Shown piece after piece: positions 7,692-16,217 of a DNA stretch of 64,000 nt. This stretch comes from an uncultured Bacteroides sp. Lineage in GTDB: Bacteria > Bacteroidota > Bacteroidia > Bacteroidales > Bacteroidaceae. The stretch spans positions 10,544-74,543 of the forward strand of contig NZ_CASFWU010000032.1 in assembly GCF_949298305.1 (NCBI RefSeq), in the 5' to 3' direction. Each line of letters begins with the position of its first letter. Within the stretch, counting starts at the first letter, position 1. Both the position numbers and the translations under genes were made by a program. The notes below the pieces were generated by a model. It was not told where the DNA came from. It saw nothing but the letters and a program-made list of their open reading frames with translations, and did not search any database.

Positions 7692-10001
7692 ATGAAAACA
7701 AAAAACGTCCTCCTGCTCTCGTTCCTCGCCCTGCTGCTCATCAGCCTTTTCCAGCGGGCAGGCGTATGGTTTGCCTACCGCAACCAGATGCAGAAGGCCG
7801 AGGCCACGCTGGCTGCGTGCTTCAAGGAAACCTTTACATTGGTGACGGACGCCCAGGTGAACCGCCTGCCCTATCCCGAAGGGACCGTTACCCACATCGT
7901 CTATGCACCCGACAGCCTGCACTTGGACGTCGAGGACTGCCAGCTTCACTACGCCGAACAGACTTCGGCCGTGCTGCAGGACGGCTACGGGTTGCCCGAG
8001 ACCTCGCTCGACTCGCTGCGCCTGACGCTGGCCGCCGTCCTGCAACGCGAAGGCGTGACGGGCAGCATCTACATCCGCAAGCTGGATGCCGCCACCGGCC
8101 GCACCCTTCAGACATCGCCCGCCGGTGTCCCGCTGCCCGACAAAGGCATCGGCGTGCTGACCTCGCCCCGCGCCCTGCTCCATCCGCAGCGGGGCATCGC
8201 CGTAGAAGCCGTCGCCGACCTGCATTACTTCGACCACCCGTCCAACCTGCTTTTCCCGGGGCTTACCTTCCTCATCACCGGCCTGCTGATAGGAGCCATT
8301 GCCTTGCGCATGCGCCTGCTGCAACGCCTGCGACGCGACATCGGCCGCCAGTGCGAGGACTTTTACCGGCTGGCCGAACAGATGGCGCAACCCGTCCGCC
8401 GGATGCAGGCCTGCCTGCATGCCTCCCGTTGGACCGAAGCCCGGCAGAAGGGGCAGCAAGTGCTCTGCGACACCGAAGCCACCCTGACCCGCGCCAAACA
8501 GGAGAATGCCCGCCTGCGTTCGCGCCGCACCACATGGCTGCGCCGCCTGTCGTGGGGCATGGTGCCGCTGGCCTTCGTGCTGCCCGCCCTGTGGGCCGGA
8601 TACATCTACTACGAACAGTGGAGGGCCCTGAACCGCGAAGTACAGGTGTGCATCGAAGAAGCCTTTGTCGAGGAAAATGACCTGCGCCACAGCCGCTCGC
8701 TCGACGTCAACCACCTGCACGGCACCCGCAAGTCGCACATCACCGGGACGACCGACTACTTCCGCCATCAGATGGACTCGCTGCTGACCATCCTCTACCG
8801 GAAAACAACCGACGAGAAGGGCAACACCGGCTACGCACCCGCTTTCCCCGGCTCCGTCAGCGAGATTTATGTATCCCATCAGAGCATGAACCTGAGCGAA
8901 GGCACCCGCCTCTTCCGCGCTTACGGCACGCAGCAGCTCGTCAACCAACGGCCCGTCGCCGTACCTCTCGACACGCTCCGGATGGACTCGCTCTTTCGTG
9001 CCGCCCTCACCGATGCCGGACTGAAGACACCGGGCGGCATCCGCATCGTGCGCCCTGCCACGGGCCGGGTCGTCAGGCAGACGGCGCACGCCGTTCCCCG
9101 TTGGGGCAGCCTCGTCACTACGCCCCTGCGTCTGGCAGACGACGGCGCGGTGTGCGTGCAGGGCGTAGTGCCCGCCCCCGAAAGGCTCATCCTCCGTTCG
9201 GCGTGGTATCTCTTTGTGCCGCTGGGACTGACGTTCGCTTTCAGCCTACTGTGCATCGGTCTGCTGTGGCGTGCCTGGAGGCAGCAGCGCAGACTGGAGC
9301 AGTTCCGCAAGGACTTTACCTACTCCATGATACACGACATGAAGTCGCCCCTGCAAACCATTCTGATGGGAACACAAATCATGGAAAGCGGCCGCCTGGC
9401 CGACAAGCCCGAAAAGGCCGACAAGATAGTCCGGGCCATGAACGACGAATGTGCCCGTCTGCTCACCCTCTCGGGACGCGTGGTCATGCTGACGCAGATG
9501 GACCGCGGCGAGCTGGAGCTGCATCCCGTGCCTGTGTCCTTGCTGCCGCTGTTCAACGACCTCGCCTCCAAGTTCCGCCTCAAGGCATCCAAGCCGGTGG
9601 AGTTTGACATTGTCTGCCCGGACGGCCTTTGCGCCACGGCCGACGCCTTCTGCCTGCGCGAGGTGCTGTCCAACCTGATAGACAACGCCGTGAAGTACTC
9701 CGGCCCGTCCGTGCGCATCCGCTTGGAGGCCGAAGCCGCTGCCGACGGCACGCTGCACATCAAGGTACGCGACAACGGCATCGGCATCCCCCTGAACCGG
9801 CAGATGAAGATATTCGGCAAGTTCGAGCGCATAGCCTCGGGCAGCCGCACCACCGGCGCGTCAGGCTTCGGCCTGGGGCTGAACTTCGTGTGGCAGGTGG
9901 TGCAGGCCCACGGCGGCAGCATCGCCGTGGAGAGCCGTGAGGGCAGCGGCAGCGAATTTACCGTCGTGCTGCGGCCTGCCGACAAAAAAACAAGGCCGTA
10001 A
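7692..10001 (+). CDS. membrane sensor histidine kinase with two tandem sensor segments
   Basis: 769 residues from the ATG at 7692; the frame is open further upstream but only through the repeat array. Four membrane spans are seen, near residues 5-25, 186-206, 288-307 and 505-525, giving two extracytoplasmic regions. The HisKA box contains SMIHDMKSPLQTIL (His near 547). HATPase motifs follow: NLIDNAVKYSG, DNGIGIP, FGKFERI and GFGLGLNFV. It should autophosphorylate and pass phosphate to a response regulator, but none lies nearby. Both sensor segments carry an LDSL/MDSLFRAALxxxGL-like stretch, suggesting internal duplication. The kinase core resembles the second kinase at 44662. Translation start is well set by the signal-anchor MKTKNVLLLSFLALLL. 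Confidence 0.9.
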   Translation: MKTKNVLLLSFLALLLISLFQRAGVWFAYRNQMQKAEATLAACFKETFTLVTDAQVNRLPYPEGTVTHIVYAPDSLHLDVEDCQLHYAEQTSAVLQDGYGLPETSLDSLRLTLAAVLQREGVTGSIYIRKLDAATGRTLQTSPAGVPLPDKGIGVLTSPRALLHPQRGIAVEAVADLHYFDHPSNLLFPGLTFLITGLLIGAIALRMRLLQRLRRDIGRQCEDFYRLAEQMAQPVRRMQACLHASRWTEARQKGQQVLCDTEATLTRAKQENARLRSRRTTWLRRLSWGMVPLAFVLPALWAGYIYYEQWRALNREVQVCIEEAFVEENDLRHSRSLDVNHLHGTRKSHITGTTDYFRHQMDSLLTILYRKTTDEKGNTGYAPAFPGSVSEIYVSHQSMNLSEGTRLFRAYGTQQLVNQRPVAVPLDTLRMDSLFRAALTDAGLKTPGGIRIVRPATGRVVRQTAHAVPRWGSLVTTPLRLADDGAVCVQGVVPAPERLILRSAWYLFVPLGLTFAFSLLCIGLLWRAWRQQRRLEQFRKDFTYSMIHDMKSPLQTILMGTQIMESGRLADKPEKADKIVRAMNDECARLLTLSGRVVMLTQMDRGELELHPVPVSLLPLFNDLASKFRLKASKPVEFDIVCPDGLCATADAFCLREVLSNLIDNAVKYSGPSVRIRLEAEAAADGTLHIKVRDNGIGIPLNRQMKIFGKFERIASGSRTTGASGFGLGLNFVWQVVQAHGGSIAVESREGSGSEFTVVLRPADKKTRP

Positions 10002-10064
10002 TGGAGCTACTTATCCGAAAAACAGTAACTTTGTGCGGCTAATCGGAAATAAATACCTAACAAT

Positions 10065-11540
10065 ATGGAACATCAACTGACAATTTACAACACCCTGACG
10101 CGCAGGAAAGAACTCTTCAAGCCGCTGCACGCCCCCCACGTGGGCATGTACGTCTGCGGCCCTACGGTCTATGGCGACCCGCACTTGGGACACGCCCGTC
10201 CGGCCATCACCTTCGACATCCTCTTCCGCTACCTCAAGCACCTGGGATATAAAGTGCGCTATGTGCGCAACATCACCGACGTGGGCCACCTGGAACACGA
10301 CGCCGACGAAGGCGAGGACAAGATAGCCAAGAAGGCACGTCTGGAGCAACTGGAGCCGATGGAAGTGGCACAGTATTACGCCAACCGTTACCACGAGGCT
10401 ATGGATGCCTTGGGCGTACTGCGTCCCAGCATCGAGCCGCAGGCGTCGGGACACATCATCGAGCAGATAGAACTGGTGAAGCAGATTCTGAAGAACGGAT
10501 ATGCCTACGAAAGCAAGGGTTCCGTCTACTTCGACGTGGCCAAGTACAACCACGACCACCACTACGGCAAGCTCTCGGGCCGCAACCTGGACGACGTGTT
10601 GAACACCACGCGCGAGCTGGACGGACAGGACGAGAAGCACAATCCCGCCGACTTCGCCCTGTGGAAGAACGCGCAGCCCGAGCACATCATGCGATGGCCG
10701 TCGCCCTGGGGCAACGGCTTTCCGGGCTGGCACTGCGAATGTACGGCCATGGGACGGAAGTACCTGGGCGACCACTTCGACATTCACGGCGGCGGCATGG
10801 ACCTCATCTTCCCCCACCACGAGTGCGAGATAGCGCAAAGCGTGGCCAGCCAGGGCGACGACATGGTGCACTACTGGATGCACAACAACATGCTGACCGT
10901 GAACGGACAGAAGATGGGCAAGAGCTACAACAACTTCATCACGCTGGAACAGCTCTTCACCGGCACGCACCCGCTGCTGGAGCAGGCCTACACGCCGATG
11001 ACCATCCGCTTCTTCACCCTCCAGGCACACTACCGCAGCACCGTGGACTTCGGCAACGAGGCCCTGAAGGCCGCCGAGAAGGGACTGGCCCGACTGATGG
11101 ACGCCGTCAGCGGACTGGACAAGATTACGCCCGCGCAGGCATCGACAGTGGACGTAAAGCAGCTGCGTGAGAAGTGCTACGAAGCCATGGACGATGACCT
11201 GAACACGCCCATCGTCATTGCCCACCTGTTCGACGGAGCCAAGATGGTGAACAACATCGTGGCAGGCAACGACACCATCACCGCCGCCGACCTGGAGGAG
11301 CTGAAAGAGACCTTCCGCCTCTTCTGCTTCGACATCCTGGGCCTGAAGGGCGAGAACGCCTCGAACGCCGCCCGCGAAGAAGCCTTCGGCCACGTGGTGG
11401 ACATGCTGCTGGAAGAACGCGCCAAAGCCAAGGCCAACAAGGACTGGGCCACGAGCGACAAGATACGCAACGAACTGACCGCCCTGGGCTTCGAGATTAA
11501 GGACGGCAAGGACGGCTCGGAGTGGAAGCTGAACAAGTAA
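10065..11540 (+). CDS. cysS: cysteinyl-tRNA synthetase
   Basis: 491 residues, class I synthetase. Zinc ligand Cys31 in VCGPTVYGDPH, the HIGH motif as HLGHARP (40-46), further zinc ligands in GWHCECTAMG and HHECEIAQS, and the KMSKS motif as KMGKSYNNF (from residue 283). C-terminal DALR region with DDDLNTPIVIAHLF and the terminal GFEIKDGKDGSEWKL are typical. It charges tRNA-Cys in the cytoplasm. It follows the sensor kinase by 63 bp on the same strand and is closed by a strong terminator at 11576-11612. Confidence 0.97.
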   Translation: MEHQLTIYNTLTRRKELFKPLHAPHVGMYVCGPTVYGDPHLGHARPAITFDILFRYLKHLGYKVRYVRNITDVGHLEHDADEGEDKIAKKARLEQLEPMEVAQYYANRYHEAMDALGVLRPSIEPQASGHIIEQIELVKQILKNGYAYESKGSVYFDVAKYNHDHHYGKLSGRNLDDVLNTTRELDGQDEKHNPADFALWKNAQPEHIMRWPSPWGNGFPGWHCECTAMGRKYLGDHFDIHGGGMDLIFPHHECEIAQSVASQGDDMVHYWMHNNMLTVNGQKMGKSYNNFITLEQLFTGTHPLLEQAYTPMTIRFFTLQAHYRSTVDFGNEALKAAEKGLARLMDAVSGLDKITPAQASTVDVKQLREKCYEAMDDDLNTPIVIAHLFDGAKMVNNIVAGNDTITAADLEELKETFRLFCFDILGLKGENASNAAREEAFGHVVDMLLEERAKAKANKDWATSDKIRNELTALGFEIKDGKDGSEWKLNK

Positions 11541-11575
11541 GCCCCATCCGCGCCGGACAAGCGCACGGAAAAGAG

Positions 11576-11612
11576 AAAGGAGCGTACCCGAACCTGACGG
11601 GTGCGCTCCTTT
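11576..11612 (+). terminator. intrinsic terminator after cysS
   Basis: Stem AAAGGAGCG-ACCCG pairs with CGGGT-CGCTCCTTT (one mismatch, seven-base loop AACCTGA), followed by TTTCGTTTTTC. The position, 36 bp after the cysS stop, and the T-rich 3' side support rho-independent termination. Confidence 0.85.
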
Positions 11613-11646
11613 CGTTTTTCTTTGGGAAATTGTTCCTTAATTATTT

Positions 11647-11844
11647 AAGTTTCGCAAGTTTATTAACTGGTTGTAGTTAAGGAGTTAAGAAGTTAAGGAG
11701 TTAAGTCAATACCTTTGTGAGAACGGATGCAGACCATACAAGCCCACCCTGGTGGAACCTCTCCCCCTTCGGGGGGAGTTGGAGGGGGCTTCCTTCTAAC
11801 TCCTTTAACTCCTGCAAGTTTCGCACTTGCGAAACTTGAGTTAA
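11647..11844. repeat. composite inverted-repeat intergenic element (GGAGTTA family)
   Basis: The left side carries AAGTTTCGCAAGTTT and then iterated GTTAAGGA/GTTAAGAA octamers at about 11677-11705; the right side carries CTAACTCCTTTAACTCC and the hairpin AAGTTTCGCACTTGCGAAACTT. The middle has a CTCCCCCTTCGGGGGGAG hairpin. No gene is present. Similar iterated GGAGTTA/TAACTCC words occur at 37582-37720 and inside 45851-46238, so this is a dispersed element, perhaps a MITE. It ends at the sulfatase stop codon. Confidence 0.7.
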
Positions 11845-13389
11845 TTAATAAGGTATCATGTCCTTGAGGATGCCTTGCCGGTACCAGGGGTCGTCAATCT
11901 CTTTCAGCACCTTGCCCATCTCGGCGCAGAGCTCCTTCACGGCTTCGGCGTTCTCCTCCAGCGGCAGGTTCTTCAACTGGTAGGGGTCGTTCTCGTCGTC
12001 GAAGAGGAGGGACTTCTCCAACTGGTGGGTCTGGCGGTCGATGTAGAGGGCCAGCGTGTACTTGGCCGTCTTGAAGCCGCGGGCCGAGGGGAAGTAGCTC
12101 CGCACCTTGCCGTCGGCATCCTTCTCGCCGTCCATGTTCTGGATGTAGAGCGCACCCGCAGGACGCACGACATCGGCCTTTTCATCGAAGAAGAGGGGGG
12201 CGTAGTTGCGTCCCTGAACCGTAGCGGGGATGGAGTCGGCCAGTCCGGCCAGGCCCAGCAGCGTAGGCATGATGTCGGGCGAAGAAAGCATCAGGTCGTC
12301 CACACGCGGCACCAGCTTGCCGGGATAGCGGACGAGGAAGGGCACGTTCATGGACTCGGCATACGGTGAGTTCTTGGGGTCGTCGGTTCCCTGGCTGCAC
12401 ATGGTTTCGCCGTGGTCTGACGAGAAGACGACGATGGTGTTCTTGTCCAGTCCCAGTTCCTTCAGCGCGTCGAGTATCTGGCCGAAAGCGCGGTCGACGC
12501 CCGTCACCGAAGCGAAGTAGTAGGGCGTGCTGGCCGCTTTCTTCATCTTGGGGTCGGCGTTGGGGCGCACAAGGAGGCTGTCCAGCGGAATGTCCTTGTA
12601 GAGGTTGAAGTCCTCCTCCATGCAGTCGTCCAGCGAGCGGTAGGGGCTGTGGGGAGGGTTCATGCCCACCATGATGAAGAAAGGTTTCTGCGTGTCGCGC
12701 ACATTGCCCTCGTTCTTCAGGTAGCTGACCACCATCCTGGCCTCGTGCAGGGGCGACCATTCCTTGGGGTCGTGGCGGCGTCCCTCGGTGTCCCAGTAAT
12801 GGGGATTCTTATGCACGTCGTAGGTGCCGTAGGAGTACCAGTAGTTGAAGCCGTGGCGGCGTTCCTTTGGCGTATAGGCGTCCCAGGCGGGCACTTGTGT
12901 CTCCACATAGTTTCCGGGGTTGTTGGGGTCGTTGGGTGTGGGGCAGTCTGCGTGCAGTTTGCCGAAGTAGGCACAGTCGTAGCCGGCCTTGCTGAACACG
13001 TCGCTCACGCACTCCACATCCTCGCGCAGCGTGCTGATGGGGCGGTTGGAGTTGCAGTTGAGGGGCACACCGCTCTTGTTGGGGTACATGCCCGTCAGCA
13101 GGATGCCGCGGTGCGGGCTGCTCAGGGGGCAGTTGCTCTGTACAGACGTGAGCACCACGGACTCGCGGGCGAAATCGTTGAGGCGGGGTGTGTGGACGGG
13201 GTCGTTGCGGAAGTTCACGTGTTCGCGGAAGCCTTCCTGTCCCCAGAACTCCATGGCGTGGTTGCGGTATTGGTCGGGGAATACGTAGATGACGTTGGGC
13301 TGTTGGGCTTGTTGGGGTTGCTGTTCCTTGCATCCGGCCAGCGCCAGCAGTCCCAGCCCGCTTATGACAAGATTAAGGGGTTGTTTCAT
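11845..13389 (-). CDS. S1-family arylsulfatase lipoprotein, probably glycosaminoglycan sulfatase
   Basis: 514 residues from the ATG at 13389. Residues 1-20 form a lipoprotein signal with lipobox LAGC (Cys20) followed by KEQQ, an acidic/polar tail that in Bacteroidetes can direct surface export. The sulfatase signature is SSPHRGILLTG with Ser90 as the residue to be converted to formylglycine (S-x-P-x-R type, needing an anaerobic maturase). Metal-site residues appear in VFPDQYRN near 36-43 and FSSDHGETM. The C-terminal half has PFLVRYPGKL and DIMPTLLGLAG. Placement directly after GH88 (104 bp) suggests desulfation of uronic-acid containing oligosaccharides such as heparan or chondroitin products; the exact subfamily is not certain. 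Confidence 0.9.
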   Translation of the reverse strand: MKQPLNLVISGLGLLALAGCKEQQPQQAQQPNVIYVFPDQYRNHAMEFWGQEGFREHVNFRNDPVHTPRLNDFARESVVLTSVQSNCPLSSPHRGILLTGMYPNKSGVPLNCNSNRPISTLREDVECVSDVFSKAGYDCAYFGKLHADCPTPNDPNNPGNYVETQVPAWDAYTPKERRHGFNYWYSYGTYDVHKNPHYWDTEGRRHDPKEWSPLHEARMVVSYLKNEGNVRDTQKPFFIMVGMNPPHSPYRSLDDCMEEDFNLYKDIPLDSLLVRPNADPKMKKAASTPYYFASVTGVDRAFGQILDALKELGLDKNTIVVFSSDHGETMCSQGTDDPKNSPYAESMNVPFLVRYPGKLVPRVDDLMLSSPDIMPTLLGLAGLADSIPATVQGRNYAPLFFDEKADVVRPAGALYIQNMDGEKDADGKVRSYFPSARGFKTAKYTLALYIDRQTHQLEKSLLFDDENDPYQLKNLPLEENAEAVKELCAEMGKVLKEIDDPWYRQGILKDMIPY

Positions 13390-13493
13390 GGTTCGTAGAT
13401 TCGTTGAAGCCACGAGCCGCAAGATGCGAGGGAATGCCGTCCGGCATTCCGCTTCTTCACTTGCAGCCCGTGGCCTATCGGTTATTGGCACAA

Positions 13494-14699
13494 TTATTTT
13501 TCTTCCAGGTCGCGCTTGCGCATCAGGGCTTCCAGGAAATAGTAGTCGGCATAGTTCAGCGGAACGTCGATTTCCGCGCCGTGAGGAATGCTGCCTACGG
13601 AGTGCATCAGGATGAAGTTGCCGTTGGTGCCCACTTCGGCACGGTAGGCCGGAGAAGCCAGGCTCTCCATAATCTTGTCTGCGGTCTCCTTGTAGTTCTT
13701 TCCGGGCAGGTAAGTACTCATTTCGTAGAGGGCCGAGGCTGTGCAGGCGGCCGACGAAACGTCGCGCGGCTCGTTGGGAATGTTGGGAGCGTCATAGTCC
13801 CAGTAAGGAACGAGGTCGGCAGGCAGGTTCTTGTTGTTGAAGATGAAGTTGTAGACCTTCTCGGCATGGTCCAGATACTTCTTGTCGTGCGTATAGCGGT
13901 AGCAGGTGGTATATCCGTACAGGGCCCATGCCTGTCCGCGCGCCCACGAAGACTCGTCGGCATATCCCTGTGCGGTCTGCTTGCTGCGCACCTCGCCGGT
14001 CTCGGGGTCATAGTCCACCACATGATAGCAGCTGTTGTCGGCACGGAAATGGTTGGCCAGTGTGGTGTCGGCATGTTTCACGGCTATGTCATAGAAAGTG
14101 GAGTCGCCCGACAGACGGGTGGCCTCGAAGAGCAGTTCAAGATTCATCATGTTGTCTATGATGACCGGACACTTCCATCCGCGCTCAGCCTGCCAGCCCC
14201 TGTCGGCATCCCACGACTGGATGACGCCCGCACCGGGACGGAAGCGGGTGGACAGCGACCTGGCAGCCTCGACAATGACATCCTTGTAGGCCGTCTTTCC
14301 GGCCAGGCGGTAGCCGTTCAGGTAACTGCATCCGATCATGAAGCCTACGTCGTGATGCCACTTCAGGTGCTTCACAGAGTCCAGGTCTTCCGTATATTTC
14401 TCTGCCAGTTTCTCCCACTTCTGGTCGCCTGTCAGTTCGTAGGTCAGCCACATGCTGCCGGGGAAAAAGCCGGAGCACCAGTCGTCAATGGGTATGTAGT
14501 GGATGCTTCCATCCTTGTTGACCGTACGCGGATTCAGTATTTTGCCCGACTTCTCGATAATGTCTGTCTGGAGCGTGTGCTGCGCCACGGCATTGTCTAT
14601 GTTGTCTTGGATGAAGTTGCTTTCAGGCTGCTGTTTCTGTCCTGCGCAACTGGCAAAAAGAAGGATTGAAACTCCCAGGGTAGTGAGGGCTGTTTTCAT
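13494..14699 (-). CDS. GH88 unsaturated glucuronyl hydrolase, lipoprotein
   Basis: 401 residues. Lipoprotein signal MKTALTTLGVSILLFASC with lipobox Cys18. (alpha/alpha)6-barrel GH88 motifs: HHDVGFMIGCSY contains the Asp equivalent to Asp88 of Bacillus UGL, and VIIDNMMNLELLF contains the Asp149 equivalent; SSWARGQAWALYGYT is also family-typical. The enzyme hydrates and splits the 4,5-unsaturated uronic acid left at the non-reducing end by polysaccharide lyases. It precedes the sulfatase in the same direction, so the two probably form an operon for glycosaminoglycan oligosaccharides. A TACATTTG element at 14750-14743 on the minus strand may be its -7. Confidence 0.93.
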   Translation of the reverse strand: MKTALTTLGVSILLFASCAGQKQQPESNFIQDNIDNAVAQHTLQTDIIEKSGKILNPRTVNKDGSIHYIPIDDWCSGFFPGSMWLTYELTGDQKWEKLAEKYTEDLDSVKHLKWHHDVGFMIGCSYLNGYRLAGKTAYKDVIVEAARSLSTRFRPGAGVIQSWDADRGWQAERGWKCPVIIDNMMNLELLFEATRLSGDSTFYDIAVKHADTTLANHFRADNSCYHVVDYDPETGEVRSKQTAQGYADESSWARGQAWALYGYTTCYRYTHDKKYLDHAEKVYNFIFNNKNLPADLVPYWDYDAPNIPNEPRDVSSAACTASALYEMSTYLPGKNYKETADKIMESLASPAYRAEVGTNGNFILMHSVGSIPHGAEIDVPLNYADYYFLEALMRKRDLEEK

Positions 14700-14742
14700 A
14701 ATAATGGATTTATTAATTAATGATACAATGTTTTTCCGGATG

Positions 14743-14813
14743 CAAATGTAGGGTGAATGCGCTTATTTGACCTTCCTAAAAAATTCAATTAAAGGGTAAT
14801 TTTGTTACATTTG
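14743..14813. promoter_or_regulatory. divergent -7-like elements between GH88 and thioesterase genes
   Basis: Two identical TACATTTGCA words face apart: minus strand 14750-14741 toward GH88 and plus strand 14806-14815 toward the thioesterase. Both match TAnnTTTG. No good TTTG -33 partner was found at 19-21 bp for either, so the assignment rests on the -7 alone. Confidence 0.4.
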
Positions 14814-14982
14814 CATCCGTCCAGAAGAAGACGGCCGGAGAAAGAACTGTACGATTTGCGTTCTTCTGCCTCCCGAAGCCCTGTGGCGATGCCTTCACAA
14901 GATGGCAGAGTGCACAAATCGTACATCGCAGGAATGTCTGTCTGGAAAACGAAACGGAAAATCACTAAATACAACAAGAACC

Positions 14983-15387
14983 ATGACACCGCAAGATTTT
15001 TTCAAGAACGACCGCTTTGCCGCACAGGCCGGAGTGGAACTGCTGGAAGTGAAAGAGGGATACAGCAAAGCCTCGATGACCATCAAGGAGGAACACCTGA
15101 ACGCCGGACACCGCACGCAGGGCGGAGCCATCTTCACACTGGCCGACCTTGCCCTGGCCGCCGCGGCCAACTCGCACGGCACACTGGCCTTCTCGCTCTC
15201 GTCGAACATCACCTTCCTGCGCGCCAGCTGTGCGGGCGACACCCTTTATGCCGAGGCGCGCGAACGCTACACCGGCCGCAGCACGGGCTACTACCAGATT
15301 GACGTCACCAACCAGCGCGGTGAACTGATAGCCACCTTCGAGTCGAGCGTATTCCGCAAGTCGGACCCGCTGCCGTTCAGTCTGTGA
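14983..15387 (+). CDS. PaaI-family hotdog thioesterase
   Basis: 134 residues starting MTPQDFFKNDRFAAQAG; an upstream Met at 14902 would add 27 residues without family resemblance. The hotdog signature is HLNAGHRTQGGAIFTLADLA, with Gly-Gly before the long helix, and GYYQIDVTNQRGELIATFES at the C-terminal strands. Such enzymes hydrolyse acyl-CoA thioesters in the cytoplasm; PaaI acts on hydroxyphenylacetyl-CoA, but the substrate here is unknown. A -7-like TACATTTG is at 14806. Its stop overlaps the convergent DUF3108 gene by 11 bp. Confidence 0.9.
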   Translation: MTPQDFFKNDRFAAQAGVELLEVKEGYSKASMTIKEEHLNAGHRTQGGAIFTLADLALAAAANSHGTLAFSLSSNITFLRASCAGDTLYAEARERYTGRSTGYYQIDVTNQRGELIATFESSVFRKSDPLPFSL

Positions 15388-16213
15388 TTACGGATGTGAG
15401 CGGATAGCGGTTGCCTCGAACGCTTTTCAGAAAAGCCTTTGCCGAACCGAAGTTCAAGTACATGTCCAGGCGGATGGGAAGGTGGTTGTCATCATCCGAA
15501 ATGAAGAATGTGATGACTTCTTTTTCTTTTCCTTTGTCATTGTACTCCACAAAGGAAAAGACCAGACAGCGGTAAGTTACATCGTCGTTGGCTTCCACGT
15601 TCTCCTTACCGCGGTAGATTAGCGTCTGCTGCTCCACCTTTCGGCCAGTGGCCATGGGGAAGTGAATTTTGTCTCCTATCTTATAATCATTGGGATTGTA
15701 GGAACGTGCCTGTGCCAGGATGCTCAGCATGTCGAAGATGCAGCGCGAGTCGTTGTACTCCATTTCCTGCACGCGTCCGTCGCGCCACGTGCGGCGTTGT
15801 TTTACGTAGGATACGCCGTCGTTGTAGGAGAACCAGGCTTCGTCTACGGTATAGCGCTTGCCTTCTTCGGCCGCCTTGCGGAAGTAAAGGGGCTCGAGTT
15901 TGTCGCTGACATAGCAGGTCAGCGTATCGCGCATCTTGAAGAAGAAGTCGGTCTGCTTGCTGCCCACCGAGAGCAGGTTGAAGCGGAAGGCGGGCTTCGA
16001 CTGGTAGGTGGAGGCGTTGGTGGTCAGACTGGCCAGACCCACCTTTTTCCAGATAAATTTCCAATTAAAGTAAAGGTCGTACATCACGTGTTCGCCCGAC
16101 TGGAACGCCTTGTTTACAGCCGTACATTGTGCCGATGCCGGCATGGCAAAAACAAGGCAGAACAGTCCGCACGCCAACAGCGCGAATGACTTCTTGCGTC
16201 CGGCAGCCGCCAT
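15377..16213 (-). CDS. DUF3108 domain-containing exported protein
   Basis: 278 residues if started at 16213 (MAAAGRKKSFALLACG), which gives a signal peptide ending at ASAQ and places the start 5 bp past the upstream stop. Two earlier Met codons at 16264 and 16288 would overlap the upstream gene. DUF3108 motifs: FQSGEHVMYDLYFNWKFIW, then KMRDTLTCYVS, KRYTVDEAWFSYNDG and ITFFISDDDNHLPIRLD at the C-terminus. The family is periplasmic with a lipocalin-like beta fold suspected; function unknown. It is paired with the Ig-like lipoprotein upstream, probably one operon. Confidence 0.88.
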   Translation of the reverse strand: MAAAGRKKSFALLACGLFCLVFAMPASAQCTAVNKAFQSGEHVMYDLYFNWKFIWKKVGLASLTTNASTYQSKPAFRFNLLSVGSKQTDFFFKMRDTLTCYVSDKLEPLYFRKAAEEGKRYTVDEAWFSYNDGVSYVKQRRTWRDGRVQEMEYNDSRCIFDMLSILAQARSYNPNDYKIGDKIHFPMATGRKVEQQTLIYRGKENVEANDDVTYRCLVFSFVEYNDKGKEKEVITFFISDDDNHLPIRLDMYLNFGSAKAFLKSVRGNRYPLTSVITD

Positions 16214-16217
16214 ACCG

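Noticed and set aside
7344..9089. minus-strand 581-residue frame across the repeat array and kinase
   Set aside because: Shadow of the kinase; its end merely reads through the 22-bp array, which changes phase every unit.
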